NCBI RefSeq assembly: GCF_954871325.1
Contig: NC_088778.1
Location: 20,383,120-20,447,119, forward strand
DNA length: 64,000 nt
Reading direction: 5' to 3'
Source of the DNA: Gordionus sp. m RMFG-2023
Taxonomy: Eukaryota; Nematomorpha; Gordioida; Chordodea; Parachordodidae
The notes under the pieces were generated by a model. It was not told the DNA's origin and searched no databases. It saw only the letters and a list, made by a program, of their open reading frames with translations. Positions within the stretch are counted from its first letter, which is position 1; every line of letters starts with the position of its first letter. The translations under genes were made by a program, and so were the position numbers. Shown piece by piece: positions 46,601 through 58,300 of this stretch.

Positions 46601-47677
46601 GTGATGTCGAATTTTGGTATAAAATTCTCGACAGAATAGAGTACTCTTTGAGACCTAAAAATGCTTTGCAAGCTCTTTCCATGTGTAATTGCACTTTAGA
46701 TTCCTTGCCAAATATCAAAACATTACTTTTTATTTTAGCTACTTTACCGATTTGTACCTGCACCAATGAAAGGTCTTTTTCAACTCTGAAAAGGTTAAAA
46801 AACCTATTTAAGAAATAGCACCGGTGAAAACCGTTTAAATGGATTAGCCCTTAAATATTTGTAAGGAGATTATTCTAGATAAAAATTTGATTCTAGATGA
46901 ATTAGCCAAATCTCAGAGAAAAGTAGTCCTCTCTTTATAAATTCTAATCTATGATTATCATATTTTCTTAGTCATAAAATTTTTATATGCAAAACTTAAT
47001 TATAATGAATTCTTAGTCATAATATTTATGTATTTTTAATAAAAGTATTGCTTTTGCAATAAGAAATATTTATAGATTATTTTGTATTAATTATAATTGT
47101 TAAATTATATTTTTTAAAATACCGTACAAGAATTACTTATATTTTATTGAATTATATATTTTTTAAATATAGTTATTTACAATAAATTTTTAATATAATA
47201 ATCTACATAAAAATTTCTACATTTTGAAATTTATTTTATTGTATATTATCATTAAAATAAATGCATAATTAAATAAAGAGATTTTATTTATACTAAAGTA
47301 TTTTAATAATAAATTAAATCTATATCTAAAAAAGAATTATTTTTAACACTCAATCAGGTATATTGAGTGATCTTAAAAAATGTAAGGTTCGGGGAGCAAA
47401 TTTTTTTCTTTCTAAATTATATGGATTAATTTACAATTGACTAAACATAGATTAAATTTTTAGAATAATGTTTTCAGTGTTCAGTCGCTTATTAATCATA
47501 AATTTAGCCAAAATTGTTACTAATATTTTTTTTATTCATGCTTGTTACTATAGTGATTAGACACTAATAAAGCACATAATATTACCAATATTTAAAAGTA
47601 GAGTTTGGGGGCTTCGCCCCCGCCCAAAATTTTTAACCCCCCCCCCCTCCCATGGATAAATCCTGGCTACGCCACTG
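43604..47677 (+). mobile_element. Full-length hAT element (ZMYM1-like), 4.07 kb
   Basis: Ends CAGTGGCGTAGACAGG and CAGTGGCGTAGCCAGG (reverse complement) differ at one base, with a G-run inside each. The 8-bp target duplication ATTTAATC is perfect (43596-43603 and 47678-47685). It contains a nearly complete, lightly damaged transposase (44740-46960). Long AT-rich flanks of about 1.1 kb and 0.7 kb separate the ends from the coding part. Confidence 0.95.
44740..46960 (+). pseudogene. hAT (ZMYM1-like) transposase with TTF-type finger
   Basis: In order: PDKCYKFPL and a shifted NEKGAFCKLCVIF (TTF-type zinc finger), GRQGLALRSH, NATYLSPCIQNEI, FFSVLADETSDVG (first Asp; then TAA where Gln is expected at 45426), MRGQGYDGAPSMS, a likely intron (about 45752-45851, AAG|GTAAAA style), CPTRFIERQQSV, a long helical insertion (45997-46440), and the end LATLPICTCTNERSFSTLKR followed by ENRLNGLALKYL-like residues. 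I count about two nonsense codons and five frameshifts. The damage is greater than its perfect target duplication suggests, as AT-rich DNA tolerates few changes in 8 bp. Confidence 0.85.
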
Positions 47678-47699
47678 ATTTAATCTAATTACAAAATAT

Positions 47700-48390
47700 A
47701 CAATATAGATTTAGTTTAGGTATAGACAATAAAAATATTATCACCTAAAAATTTGCACAAAATAATGGTCTAGTTGGGATTTTTCTTAAAATTTTAATGG
47801 GCCAGGCCTGACTCTTCGTAAAATTTTGATGGTCTGGGCAAAAAAAATTTCTGCAAAAATCCTTAATTGATTTATAAAACGGTTATTATAGAAATAGCTA
47901 GGCTTGGATATGAAAGCCTTAATTTACATTTTGAAAAAATTGATATAGAGGTTTAAAATGTCATAGCCAGAAAATTTTTATAAAAATATTTAACGGGCTT
48001 GGGTGGTCTTTTCGTAAAATTTAACGATCCAGGCCTGACTTTTCATAAAGTTTATGTGCCGGGCCGGTCTAATTTAAAAAAAAATCTATAACGGTGGCGA
48101 AAAAAATTTATGGCCAGGCTAAAAATCTTAACGGGCTGAAACGGGCCTTGTTGTATATTGCCCGACCACTAATTTTATCAAAAATCTATGGGAAACATTT
48201 TGAAAACTCTGTATGGTTGATTTTTCATAAAAACAAAAGATACAAATATTTTTATAGAAATAGGTTTAAAAACAGTTTGGCCAATATAGGACATATTTCA
48301 TTTCCCCATTTTACAATAAATGAATCAGAAATGTATTATAAAATATATTTTGACCAAATCGAATATTCATCTATAACGGTTAAAAAGTTA
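47700..48390. other. GGCCAGGCC/GGGCCGG motif cluster
   Basis: Motifs such as GGGCCAGGCCTGACT (about 47801), CGATCCAGGCCTGAC and GTGCCGGGCCGGTC recur at about 47760-48165, resembling the subterminal array at positions 80-145. A paired end was not found. A 99-codon ORF (48094-48393) overlaps the cluster and has no recognisable domain. Confidence 0.35.
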
Positions 48391-48465
48391 TAGGTATTTA
48401 CTTTTTGTCCCCAGTTGCCACTTTGCCTTGTTGATCTCCTCTAATATTTAACTTTCTTAAGAATG

Positions 48466-48524
48466 AAAGAAGGAAGGGAGGGAGAGAGAGAGGGAGGGAG
48501 GGAGGGAGGGAGGGGGGGAGGAAT
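48466..48524. repeat. GGGA/GA microsatellite
   Basis: GAAGGAAGGGAGGGAGAGAGA-type purine run followed by (GGGA)n. It is a strongly purine-biased strand and slippage-prone. Confidence 0.95.
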
Positions 48525-48629
48525 AAAGAAAAAAGATTAGTTAATTTAGGCCCATGACATTTTTCGAAATCAAAATAAAAATGGCAATATCGTATAAGTG
48601 GGTCAATATATTTCTACCCATGGATGGAC

Positions 48630-49250
48630 AGTACCGCGAATACTTTTATTTAAACACTATATACAAATACTTGAATATTTTAAGTATTATTTTTAAATAC
48701 TTAAAAAATAAAAAGTAATTTGTATTTATTAAGATTTCATGATTTACATATAAATATAATTACTTTTTTTAAATTGTAAAATGTAAATCCACATTTATTT
48801 TAAATATTAAACTTGTGACCGGCGAAAACTAACATCTTATCCATTAAATTCTATCTTATTTTTAAGGAGTTTTTATTAGCAAAATTGAAACCATACAAGT
48901 TTTTCTGAAGATGAGAAAATCTTAGTAATTCATGAAAAGGAGTTTTTATAGACTATTATGTTTAAAAGATATATATTTCAGGCAGGGATTCAATGTCAAC
49001 ATTTTCTACATATAATTTGATAATTGTGGATGGAAAATTTTTCAAAATATTACCAAAAATCAATAATATAGCGAAAGCTAAATGTAATACTTTTGTCAAA
49101 GTATTTGTATTTAAATTCTTTTTTTGAAATTTTTTTGTAGGTATTTAATATCTCTATTTAAATATTTTTTAAAGCGTATTTGTTATATTCATATACTTTT
49201 TTCGAAGTGTATTTGTATTCGAATACATTCTTTTGAAAATTTGCCCAACC
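48630..49250. other. Possible hAT-type element with GAATAC/GTATTC repeats
   Basis: The GAATACTTTT, AAATACTTGAATA and GTATTCGAATAC motifs cluster at both sides, and AAATTTGCCCAACCCTCG ends it, similar to GGGTTGGGCAAAT ends of some hATs. The left end (CAGTACCGCG) does not pair. Tentative. Confidence 0.3.
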
Positions 49251-50413
49251 CTCGTTCTACAAACCTTATGGGCGCAATTGGGGGGAAGGGTAACTAAACC
49301 CGTATCACTATCAGAGCACCACTGGTGGGGTTGGAAGCGTGATATCATTATCTTGAATCGTTATAACATTTTGGTCTTGACTGGGCTTAGAATATTCAAT
49401 AAAATGCTTAAAAAATGTTAATAAATCCTATGCCAGAATCCATTCAAAAATTTTGCGCACACCAATGCATCTTATAGGAATATTAAAATTCATTGTAAAT
49501 TAACGATTTCAATAAATTTGTTATTTAAAGCTCAAATGATTTATAGTGAAATCCATAATCTCTAATCTATATTAAACATAATGTGGTAAATATTTTAATA
49601 TTAAGTTAAAAAAACCTAAATCTATTTCTAATGTAGAAATTTAATTCTGAATCTATGTTGCAATATTTTTAATATTAAAAATGCATTCTTATTATAAATG
49701 TTTTAAATATTATATTTCACATATAATTAAATCTGATTTTGATGCACAAAGATCTATATCTGATTCTATTGCTTAATAATTTAATTTTAGATATATTTTT
49801 CATGGAAAATATGATAGGATAAAATTATGTCTTGTAATAATAATATCTAACCCAAAATTTACTTTTCCTCTAAATTGATAAAATCCACTCCTTAATTTTC
49901 TATTTCTATAAAATTATATCAGAAATTTCTTCTATTTAAAAAGTGAGTAAAAAATTCCTAAAAATCGGCCTATAAAACAATCAAATATGCATATATTTTA
50001 TAATTAAATTAATAAAAAAATTGAAAAACGGGATGCTTCCCTATGACGAATTTCTATGGGAACGATTTTGAACATTTCTTTTCCAAGTATAAAAGTATAC
50101 TTATTATTTGTTTACTTTAATTAAAAAAAATAGCTCAACCTAGGATAAAGAATTATTTATTGTAATCGTTCGTTTTTTAGCTCTGTAAACAATCAATCTT
50201 ATTTTGATGTCACATTTCTCAAAGATGCCACAAGTCTACTTGAATACTTTTTTATCCTACCACTACTAAATTATAGAGGTAAACCAATAATGCGTTGGCT
50301 CCCCTCATGAGATTTATTTATAAAATAGATACTGCCTATGTGTACTAGTATGTATCACTCCCCCTAAAATTTTCATAACACAATTGCATCATATCGTCCC
50401 CTCCTGTGAGATG

Positions 50414-50510
50414 CAGAGACCTTTGTGGGCCAGTCCGGCCCGGAGCCCATACTAAGAGGGACTAGGCAGAGCCTGGGTTTTTAATTTTTTTAATGCGCCG
50501 GGTTTGGGCC
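50414..50510. mobile_element. GGCCCGG-family left end, truncated
   Basis: CAGAGACCTTTGTGGGCCAG followed by TCCGGCCCGG matches the family start. No partner end was found. Confidence 0.5.
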
Positions 50511-50606
50511 TAATATTTTTTCTATTTAAATGTAGCTTCTATAGAACGATTTCTAACTACATTGTAATTTCTTCAAATAATAATAAATTTCAGTATTGCA
50601 CTAAAT

Positions 50607-51701
50607 CAGAGTTGTTAACGCTCCTTTTTCAAAGCAGCTAGCTCCCGCTCCCGCTCTTACCTTCTCAAAAGGATCTAGCTCCCGCTCCCGCTACTACATT
50701 TTTAAAAGGAGCTAGCTCCCGCTCCAAGTAATGGAGTGCCACTCCATAACCGCTCCTTTGATTTTCATTTTTTTAGAGGGTATACGAAATAAAATCTTAT
50801 TTTTTTTTATCAAAAAGCTTTATTTATATTAAATTATCTATCAAAATATTTATAACCTTTTATTAGCTTTTAAAAGTAATAAATTTTAAATTAGAATCTA
50901 TCAAACATCTACGCCTCTCCCCTAAGACCTGTTTTGCAATACTAAATAGGCACTCCACAGGAGCACTAGAGGGAAGCAGGGTATTGTATTTTATAAAAAT
51001 ATTTTTTAATTCAGGGAATTGATAAAAATAGTAATTTTGGTATCATTATTTAAAAAATATTTGTCCAATATATTATCTTCCTGATGATCAATTTCATGGA
51101 ATCCAAAAAAGTCTTCCAAATTAATTTGTATTTAAAATAAAGATTTTTTACTTTTAGATGCTTTTTTAGATTGAAGCTGCTCACTTTTGAAAATTAAATA
51201 GTTTTATTTAAACACAAAAGATATTTTGCCCGTAATTTGTTTGACCATTTGGATCAACATCTTTTACAAGTTTAAAATATTTTTTGTTTGATGGAAATGG
51301 AAATTCGATTTCTTCATCTATGATATACATAATATCTAAAACTATTTTTTATTATATATCTATAAAACGAATATTAATATGACTTACAAGATTTTCCAAA
51401 AAAATTTCAATATAAAAAGGAAAACTTGATGTTTAATATTTAAAATGATTAGATGAAAACCAATATAAAACTCAGCTAAACATTTAATAATGGATAAATT
51501 TAAATTAAATAAAATTTCATTTATATTAAATTTAATTAATAAATATTATTAATATTTAAAAAATAATTATACATTAAATTTAAAGAAGCTGTGGAGCAGC
51601 GCTCCTCCACTCTAGCCCTAAAAGGATCTAGCTCCCGCTACCCAAGGTGTTTTTGAAAAAATGTAGCGGTGCTCCAGGAGCGCCGCTCCTTAACAACTCT
51701 G
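50607..51701 (-). mobile_element. hAT element with GCTCCCGCTCC repeats
   Basis: Ends CAGAGTTGTTAACGCTCC and CAGAGTTGTTAAGGAGCGG (reverse complement) share 12 bases, and GCTCCCGCTC motifs repeat inside both. Target copies CACTAAAT (50599-50606) and CCCTAAAT (51702-51709) agree at 7 of 8. On the minus strand at 50870-50995 a fragment reads [19 protein letters not shown] followed by RRRCLID, the hAT C-terminal motif (LPSSA--ER-FS). Other transposase parts are lost. Confidence 0.8.
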
Positions 51702-52179
51702 CCCTAAATACATTAAAACATTGTTTATTTTTCATTGAATACAATAAATTAAAATTTGGGCTAAGGCTGGTATTTGAACATTCATTTTTAAACTCGATCA
51801 TAGACCGGTATTATTAATAATACACATGAGATATGCACATGAGGCATTTTAGAATAACTAAACAGATATTATTTTTAACTATTCAAACAAATATCTCATT
51901 AATTTTGAATTGCTATTTCGATAAAATATTAGACAATAGGACGTCATTTATTATAAAGTGAACTTATCGATTAATATACAAATTAGTTTCTATAGTTTAC
52001 AAGATAATAAGTGTTTATTTATGGTTAAGAATTTAAAATTATGATGTAACATAATTTAAAGCAAAAATAAATGATTAATCAAATTTTTACAACTTCATTC
52101 CAAGAATCAAAATAAATGTAATATTAATCGTATGACAAATAATTTTATAAACAAACAAATTTATATAGTTTATCCATAA

Positions 52180-55100
52180 TCAAGTTTCTGATTTAGAATG
52201 AGTTTTAAAATGCTTTTGCAATTCATCGCTTCTAATAAATCTTTTCCCACACAACGACCAGTTGCACACAAAAGGTCTTTCCCCGGTGTGCCACCTCAAA
52301 TGCGCCTTTAAATGTGATGACTTAGAATAAACTTTACCACATCCTGGTATATGGCAATTATGAATGTTCTTGTTAGCACCTTTTAATTACAGAAAATAAT
52401 TCTAATTAATTGATTAAATATTGAATATTAATATAAATAAATGATATTTGATTTTGAAATAAAAAAATTTTAAATAAATTATCATAGATATTCGTCAGTA
52501 TTTTTTTTAAAAAAAAGTAAAATTGTATGAACGAGGGATTCTGTCCTTATCTAATTTTTTTAAAATACCTTCATAAATTTTTTTTAAATGATAGAGCTAT
52601 AGAATGTTAACTTCTGATTAAAACAAAATAAGAGATAGAAATTTAAGGTCTGTTTGGGCAAAAATATTTTTCCAAAGCTTAGAAAACTTTTTATAGTTGA
52701 TAATTAGGCAAATTTATGTCGTCTTCATAAAAAAAATTTTTTACGCTCCATCTAATTTCTAAAGAAATCTTAACCCTTTAAGGATAAAGTAGATAAAATA
52801 ATTTTTATAGTTAGGTGGGGTATTGGTCATCTCCATTTTTTAATTTGTAAAGATTTGATATTTTTAACACTAAAAAATCTTAAATAAATTAAAGATATAA
52901 AAATTATGAAGTTTTAATATTGAACAAAAAAATTTTGTATAAATGTCGAAAATAAAGGAAATTTGCCTTAAAAATACTTATATTTTATATTTTCATTATA
53001 AAAAAAAAATTAAAACATGTAATAATCATTTAATTAATATTTAATTAGTTAATTTTTTAATATAAAATTTAAAATATGCCCTTTAGCTTTAAAATGGTAG
53101 TATCTTAAAAATTATTCAGTAAAATTGCATGAATGAAGTAAACATAATTTAATTTAGCATAAAATATGAGGCTTCTGAAATCTGGTCATAGTAACAATTT
53201 TAATTTTTTTTAAAAAATAATCCCGATCATTTATTAAATGTTTGAGCCTAATGTTGTCAAACGAGATAACTCAATATTTTAGTAAGTAAAAAAATTGCTT
53301 AAATCTGGAGATCTTGCTAATAGGTAGTCCAAACCTTTGTGTCATCTATGACCAAAATCTTCAGGCTTGCATAATATTTGTCTGGTTAAAATATTGAATT
53401 AACTTTTTCTTTAAACTTGAAAAATCTCCCACATTAAATTTCAGACTATGTAATATACATTATTACTATCTTTCCCTTCTTTACATTTTAGAAAAAAGAA
53501 AGTTATTTCATACTTGATTTACCTAAATAGAATTTTTAAATAAATGCCAATTTTGAATACTATCCTTTAGCTTATTATTATTTACTTTTTTCTTTAAAAT
53601 ATTAAAATAAAAGAAAACTAATTTTGAATCAATAATTATGAGCTCCAAAGGTTATTGATGAGTCAATTATTGTGGGATGTATACGCCTTATAGCAACCTG
53701 AAACAACCTATCTCTAGTCTTCCACATTCTTAAAAATTAGTATACATATATATATATATACTTATAATAAATTCATCATTAAAAAAAATAGCAATATAAT
53801 AGGATTTTTATACATTTTTCATTTTATGGTATAAATAATATTGCTATGAAAATTTTATAAAAATTTTAAGCTTAATTTTTTTTTATAACCCATATACATT
53901 ATTGAAAATGATATTTTAAGTAAAATATTCAATTAATATAGTTTAACGTTTTATTAGATTTAAAATATTTACCCATCAATGTATTCAAACTTTATTACAA
54001 TAAATATTCATTTGAGATAAAAAAAATTGATAAGCATGTAAATTCCTAAGCATCTCAAAATTGTCATATTAAATTTTAAGACTAAATCTCACTCAAGATC
54101 GATTATTATAACATCAATGTCTATTTCATTTATATGATATTTATAGTTTGGTATAATAATACATTAACTATCAGAGACCTAAAATTGAAAGAATTTAATG
54201 AATCTATATAATTTCATTAAGATTTAAATTAAATATAAACTTAAAAAAAGAAGATTATTTATATGGCCAACTTTTTAAAAAACGAACGAACGTACACAAG
54301 CATTTAATGTATAGCAGAGACCTGCAGGGGTACCATTTGCCCGGCCCGGCTCGGATTTTTTTAAAATACATTATATTTATTTTGGATTTTTATAGCTAAT
54401 AATGGCGATTTCAAATATTTGGTTTTAAAATATTCGGCCAGGCCCGGATATTTTTTTGAAAAAAATTTTAGGCCCGGCCCAGCCTGTGTATATTTTAAAA
54501 AATTAAAATATGACCCGACCCGTGTAACCGGTCCAAGCCAGGCTCGCAGGTCTCTGGTGAATAGCAGCTATGTTTACCATAAGATAATAAAGATTAGGGC
54601 TGTGCTGATCAGTTACTCCCTTTACTTACCCCATAAAATGTGTATCAAATAATATAAGGAATTATAGAAAATAAGGCCACGTCTGCCTTATATTAGTTTT
54701 TAATTTGGCTTACTTTTATCATTAATCTGGCAATTAGGGCAATCACAACTTGATATATAAACTGATTTTTTAGGCATTATTTTTGATTTAATCGTATTTT
54801 TGGCCTTGCATTTTATAGGTTTGGGATTTGTTTCAAAATAACCAAAATTATCTTCATTATTTTGACGAATATTTAGATCGTTTCCTTTATTTACTACTGA
54901 TTTTTCTTGGTCAAGAATATTTTCACAGATTATTTGCTGCTTTTTAGAATCTTCAAAAGGATATTTGTAATTAACTATCTCTACTGAAATATCCTTATCA
55001 TGCTTCTGATCAAAAATAATAATATTTCCATCGCGATCTACTCGATTTAAGTCCGAATTAACGTAATGATATTTTATATTATCAGTGCTAATTTTGTTAT

Positions 55101-55302
55101 ATGTAATTCCTTCATTTTGATCCATACTGAAGAGTTTAAAAGATTTATCAGTTGATATTTGATAATTTTTTTTTATTAAATATGTTTTTGGTAAATCTGA
55201 GGAATAATTATTATTTTTTATTTGACGATCTTTATATAAAATTATTCTATCAATATCATTTTCAAAATTTTTATGATAAATTTCATTAAGTAATTCGTTC
55301 AT
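52180..55302 (-). CDS. Sp6-9-like transcription factor with buttonhead box and only two zinc fingers
   Basis: Two exons join exactly. Exon A (55302-54714, ATG of [12 protein letters not shown], 196 codons plus one base) ends in a buttonhead box [13 protein letters not shown] 2334-bp GT-AG intron follows. Exon B (52379-52180) restores the split Ser codon and reads [28 protein letters not shown] linker, then [23 protein letters not shown], and stop [20 protein letters not shown] and the RSDEL helix identify the Sp8/Sp9-like branch, which binds GC/GT boxes in development. All known Sp/KLF proteins that I can recall have three fingers; here finger 2 runs straight into KTHS, the normal end of finger 3. 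Residues 1-180 are low in recognisable motifs. An N-terminal exon further upstream is possible. The intron hosts two transposons (53251, 54315). Confidence 0.85.
53251..53420. mobile_element. Palindromic MITE, copy 3, in the Sp intron
   Basis: GTTGTCAAACGAGATAACTC at the left and a complementary TATTGAATTAAC at the right, with the core TCCAAACCTTTGTGTC and TATGACCAAAATCTTCAGG shared with the copies at 32686 and 33441. Confidence 0.65.
54315..54556. mobile_element. GGCCCGG-family MITE (242 bp) in the Sp intron
   Basis: Ends CAGAGACCTGCAGGGGTACC and CAGAGACCTGCGAGCC (reverse complement). Flanking ATGTATAG and GTGAATAG agree at 6 of 8. It shares the internal TATAGCTAATAATGGCGATT block with the MITE at 62516. 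Confidence 0.8.
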
Positions 55303-58300
55303 TTTTTTCTTTATAATATAATTATAGGTGTAGAATATATAATAACACTTTATATAATGCCAATTCAATATTTACGAGTTATAATTATAACAAAATCTTT
55401 GTATAATATTCAAAATTTTGAATTTTATTTAATAAGAAAATAAATAAATCATAATTCATATCAAAATATTTAAGGTAATATTGAATGTTTATTAATATTT
55501 TAGTTATTTTTTTTTTATCTAGAATTTTTAAAAAAAAATTCCTACTAAACAAAATAGGAAATAAGGGGTAATCAGTAATCATTGTTCCTTGTTAAAAAAA
55601 AACCACTAAAAAATCAATCACATAATTAGTTCAACTCACAAAAATATTTGTTAACACTCTCAATATATTTATTTTCTTAATTCTAACTTAAAATTAGAAT
55701 GAAAGATATAAACAAAAATGACACCTTTTTCCACGTGAGAATTTTTTTAAAATCATCATCTAATGGTAAAAGTTAATTAAATGACTTAAATAAGTTTTTT
55801 AAGTGACGGGGTTTGATATACATAAACCTATTTATTTCTATATTATTTCACGCAGAGATAATAATATTAAAATTATTATTGATATATAATTGAAACTTGA
55901 AAGGTATAATGACATTTATAAACTAAAAAAAGGAAGAAATTAATTATAGATGATATTTTTAATTAATCTATCATTTGTCAAAATTATATGCACTTAACCT
56001 TAAATATCCCATATCCTATTTAAATGTGTTTTTAAAATGGTTATATTTTAATTATATAAAAATCACAAAGGCATTTAACTTTTCTGCTGATCATTTTAAT
56101 CATTGTCTATCACATAGCCACATATGCATACAATGCATTATCTTTAACAAAGATTATTTAAATTTCGTAAAAATATTCAATATAAATGCCCGGACCAAAC
56201 GTAAAATTAAAAAAAAAGTGGACCAAGCCGATTGAAAATTTTTTTTAAAAATTAAATTAATCAATCAGTTGGAAAATCAAAAACAATTTACAGAATACCA
56301 AAATTATTAAGATAATAAGATTTTAAAAATTCAGGACCGGAAAAATATTTTTTTTTCGATTCGGATCATGCCTAAAATTTTGACTTCCTCAGGTCTCTGA
56401 TTGTGCAAACCTGGGAAAATATTTCCAAAAACTGATCTATTCCCTCAAGATTGATTATAAAAATAAATTGGATCTTGTTATTTTAATTTGGTCTAAATTT
56501 TTTCTGATTGCGAAGCGATCTGAATTGTTCCTGATTAACTTTTAATAGTTTAAGTGTTTTTAATATTAAATTTCAATTTATAAGCCAGATTTTAAATATT
56601 TGTGTGGAATTTTCCAAAATATTTTTAGCTGCATTTATTGAATTATTTTTGATTTGTCATTTAAAGATAATGAGATACACGAGCAATCCCAAATAAATCA
56701 ATAAATTATTATAACAAAGAAAGTTTAAACAAAAAAAAAGGAATAACATTATAAAATATCTTTTGGCTAATTTAATAATTAACCCCATCTTTTTAAAAAA
56801 TTTTACATCTTATTATCGTGTAAACATTTCTAGATTAGAGGATGTCCTGTCCCGGAACCCGTACTTATGCTATTGCAATTATAGCTCTCAATAAATAAAT
56901 AAAACCCATCAATGACTTGATTCTTTACCTAGCCAGAATATAGATATGTTATTAGACGATGAAGAATAAGAGTGGCAATTAGTCTACGTTTAGGATGCTT
57001 ATACCTGCCACATCATGCACAAGATGTTATTTATTAGTAAGTAGATATTACCTTTCTTGCACTAATTCTACAGGCGGCGTCTGGTAGCGTAGAACAATTG
57101 TTCCGCTAATGGTTAAAATGTATATAAGACCGGATTCAAAATTCAGATTGAGCCAATAGGCCTTTTACATCTTAAAATCATCCCTGATGGAATCAGGATG
57201 GCCGGTATAAAGGAAAAACAATTTATGCGAAAGTGCTCACAATTTTTTTTAGAATACTACCGATCTTATACATTAAATTTAAAACATGAAGATTAATAAA
57301 TATTCCAAATTTTCATTCGGATCATATTAACACCACTTATTTTTATTATTAGGATATTTTGGTCCTAAATTTTAAAATCAATAGGTCAAAAACTAAAAAT
57401 CTTGTCAAATGACTCAAACTATACTTTATACTAAAATCAATAAATTATGTTTCCGAAATATTTCTCTACTTAAATAGGTGCTTCCTTACCCCTTGTATTA
57501 CATTTGTTTGCTAATTTTATATAAATTGAATATCATTCTTTTGACATTGTAAACTTATATATGTGTTTTTTTTATTATACAAAATTATTTTGCAATATAA
57601 GAATTTTAATAAAAGGAATTATACAATCTAAATATAGAAATAATTGCACTGAAAGAAAAATTTATATTTAATATTATAATCAATTTTAATTTATTTTATT
57701 TTTATAAGGAGTTTATTTAAAAAAAATGCTACAACGAAATAGATTCGGGTTTGGGTGATAATACATACCATAATCTATTACTTAAGATTATGTAAGACAT
57801 ATTGAGAAGATAGAATAAAAATAATATATCATAAAGCATTAATTATACCATCGAAATGCCTAGTTTTTAAAATTTGATTTCACCATTTTTAATCATTTGC
57901 ACATTTTTTAAAAATAATTATCTCAGATTTTTAATTGTTTTCGCAGTTTTAAATTACTTCGGCAGTTTTTTCTAATCATTGCCACATATTATCGTAATTA
58001 ACAAATTTTGTGTAAAAATTTCAATATTCAAAAACAAAATTTGAATTAAATCAAAATTCGCGGTTTAGTCGAAGAATTAAAATAGAACTAAAAATTCTTA
58101 TAAAATTATAAAAATATTTATTGTATATATTATGACTATAATATACATTTTTGATATTTCTTAAAAAATGTTGCTAAGGGCACGTTAGACCAGGATACGT
58201 AGAACCATTTATGTCAATCAAATTGACAGACATTTATTCTATAAAATAAAAATATTCAATTAAATAGTCAATTTTAAAAGTGTATTCAGGGAAGAGTCAT

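Noticed and set aside
48094-48393. 99-codon ORF in the GGCCAGG cluster
   Set aside because: It overlaps a repeat array and shows no domain; probably chance.
52767-53170. TTAACCCTTTAAGG and GGTGGGGT motifs, possible piggyBac MITE in the Sp intron
   Set aside because: No matching right end with TTAA could be found.
54175-56402. CAGAGACCTAAAATTG at 54175 and CTCAGGTCTCTG at 56402 as a pair of GGCCCGG-family ends
   Set aside because: Flanking 8-mers do not agree, and the span would contain part of the Sp gene exon.
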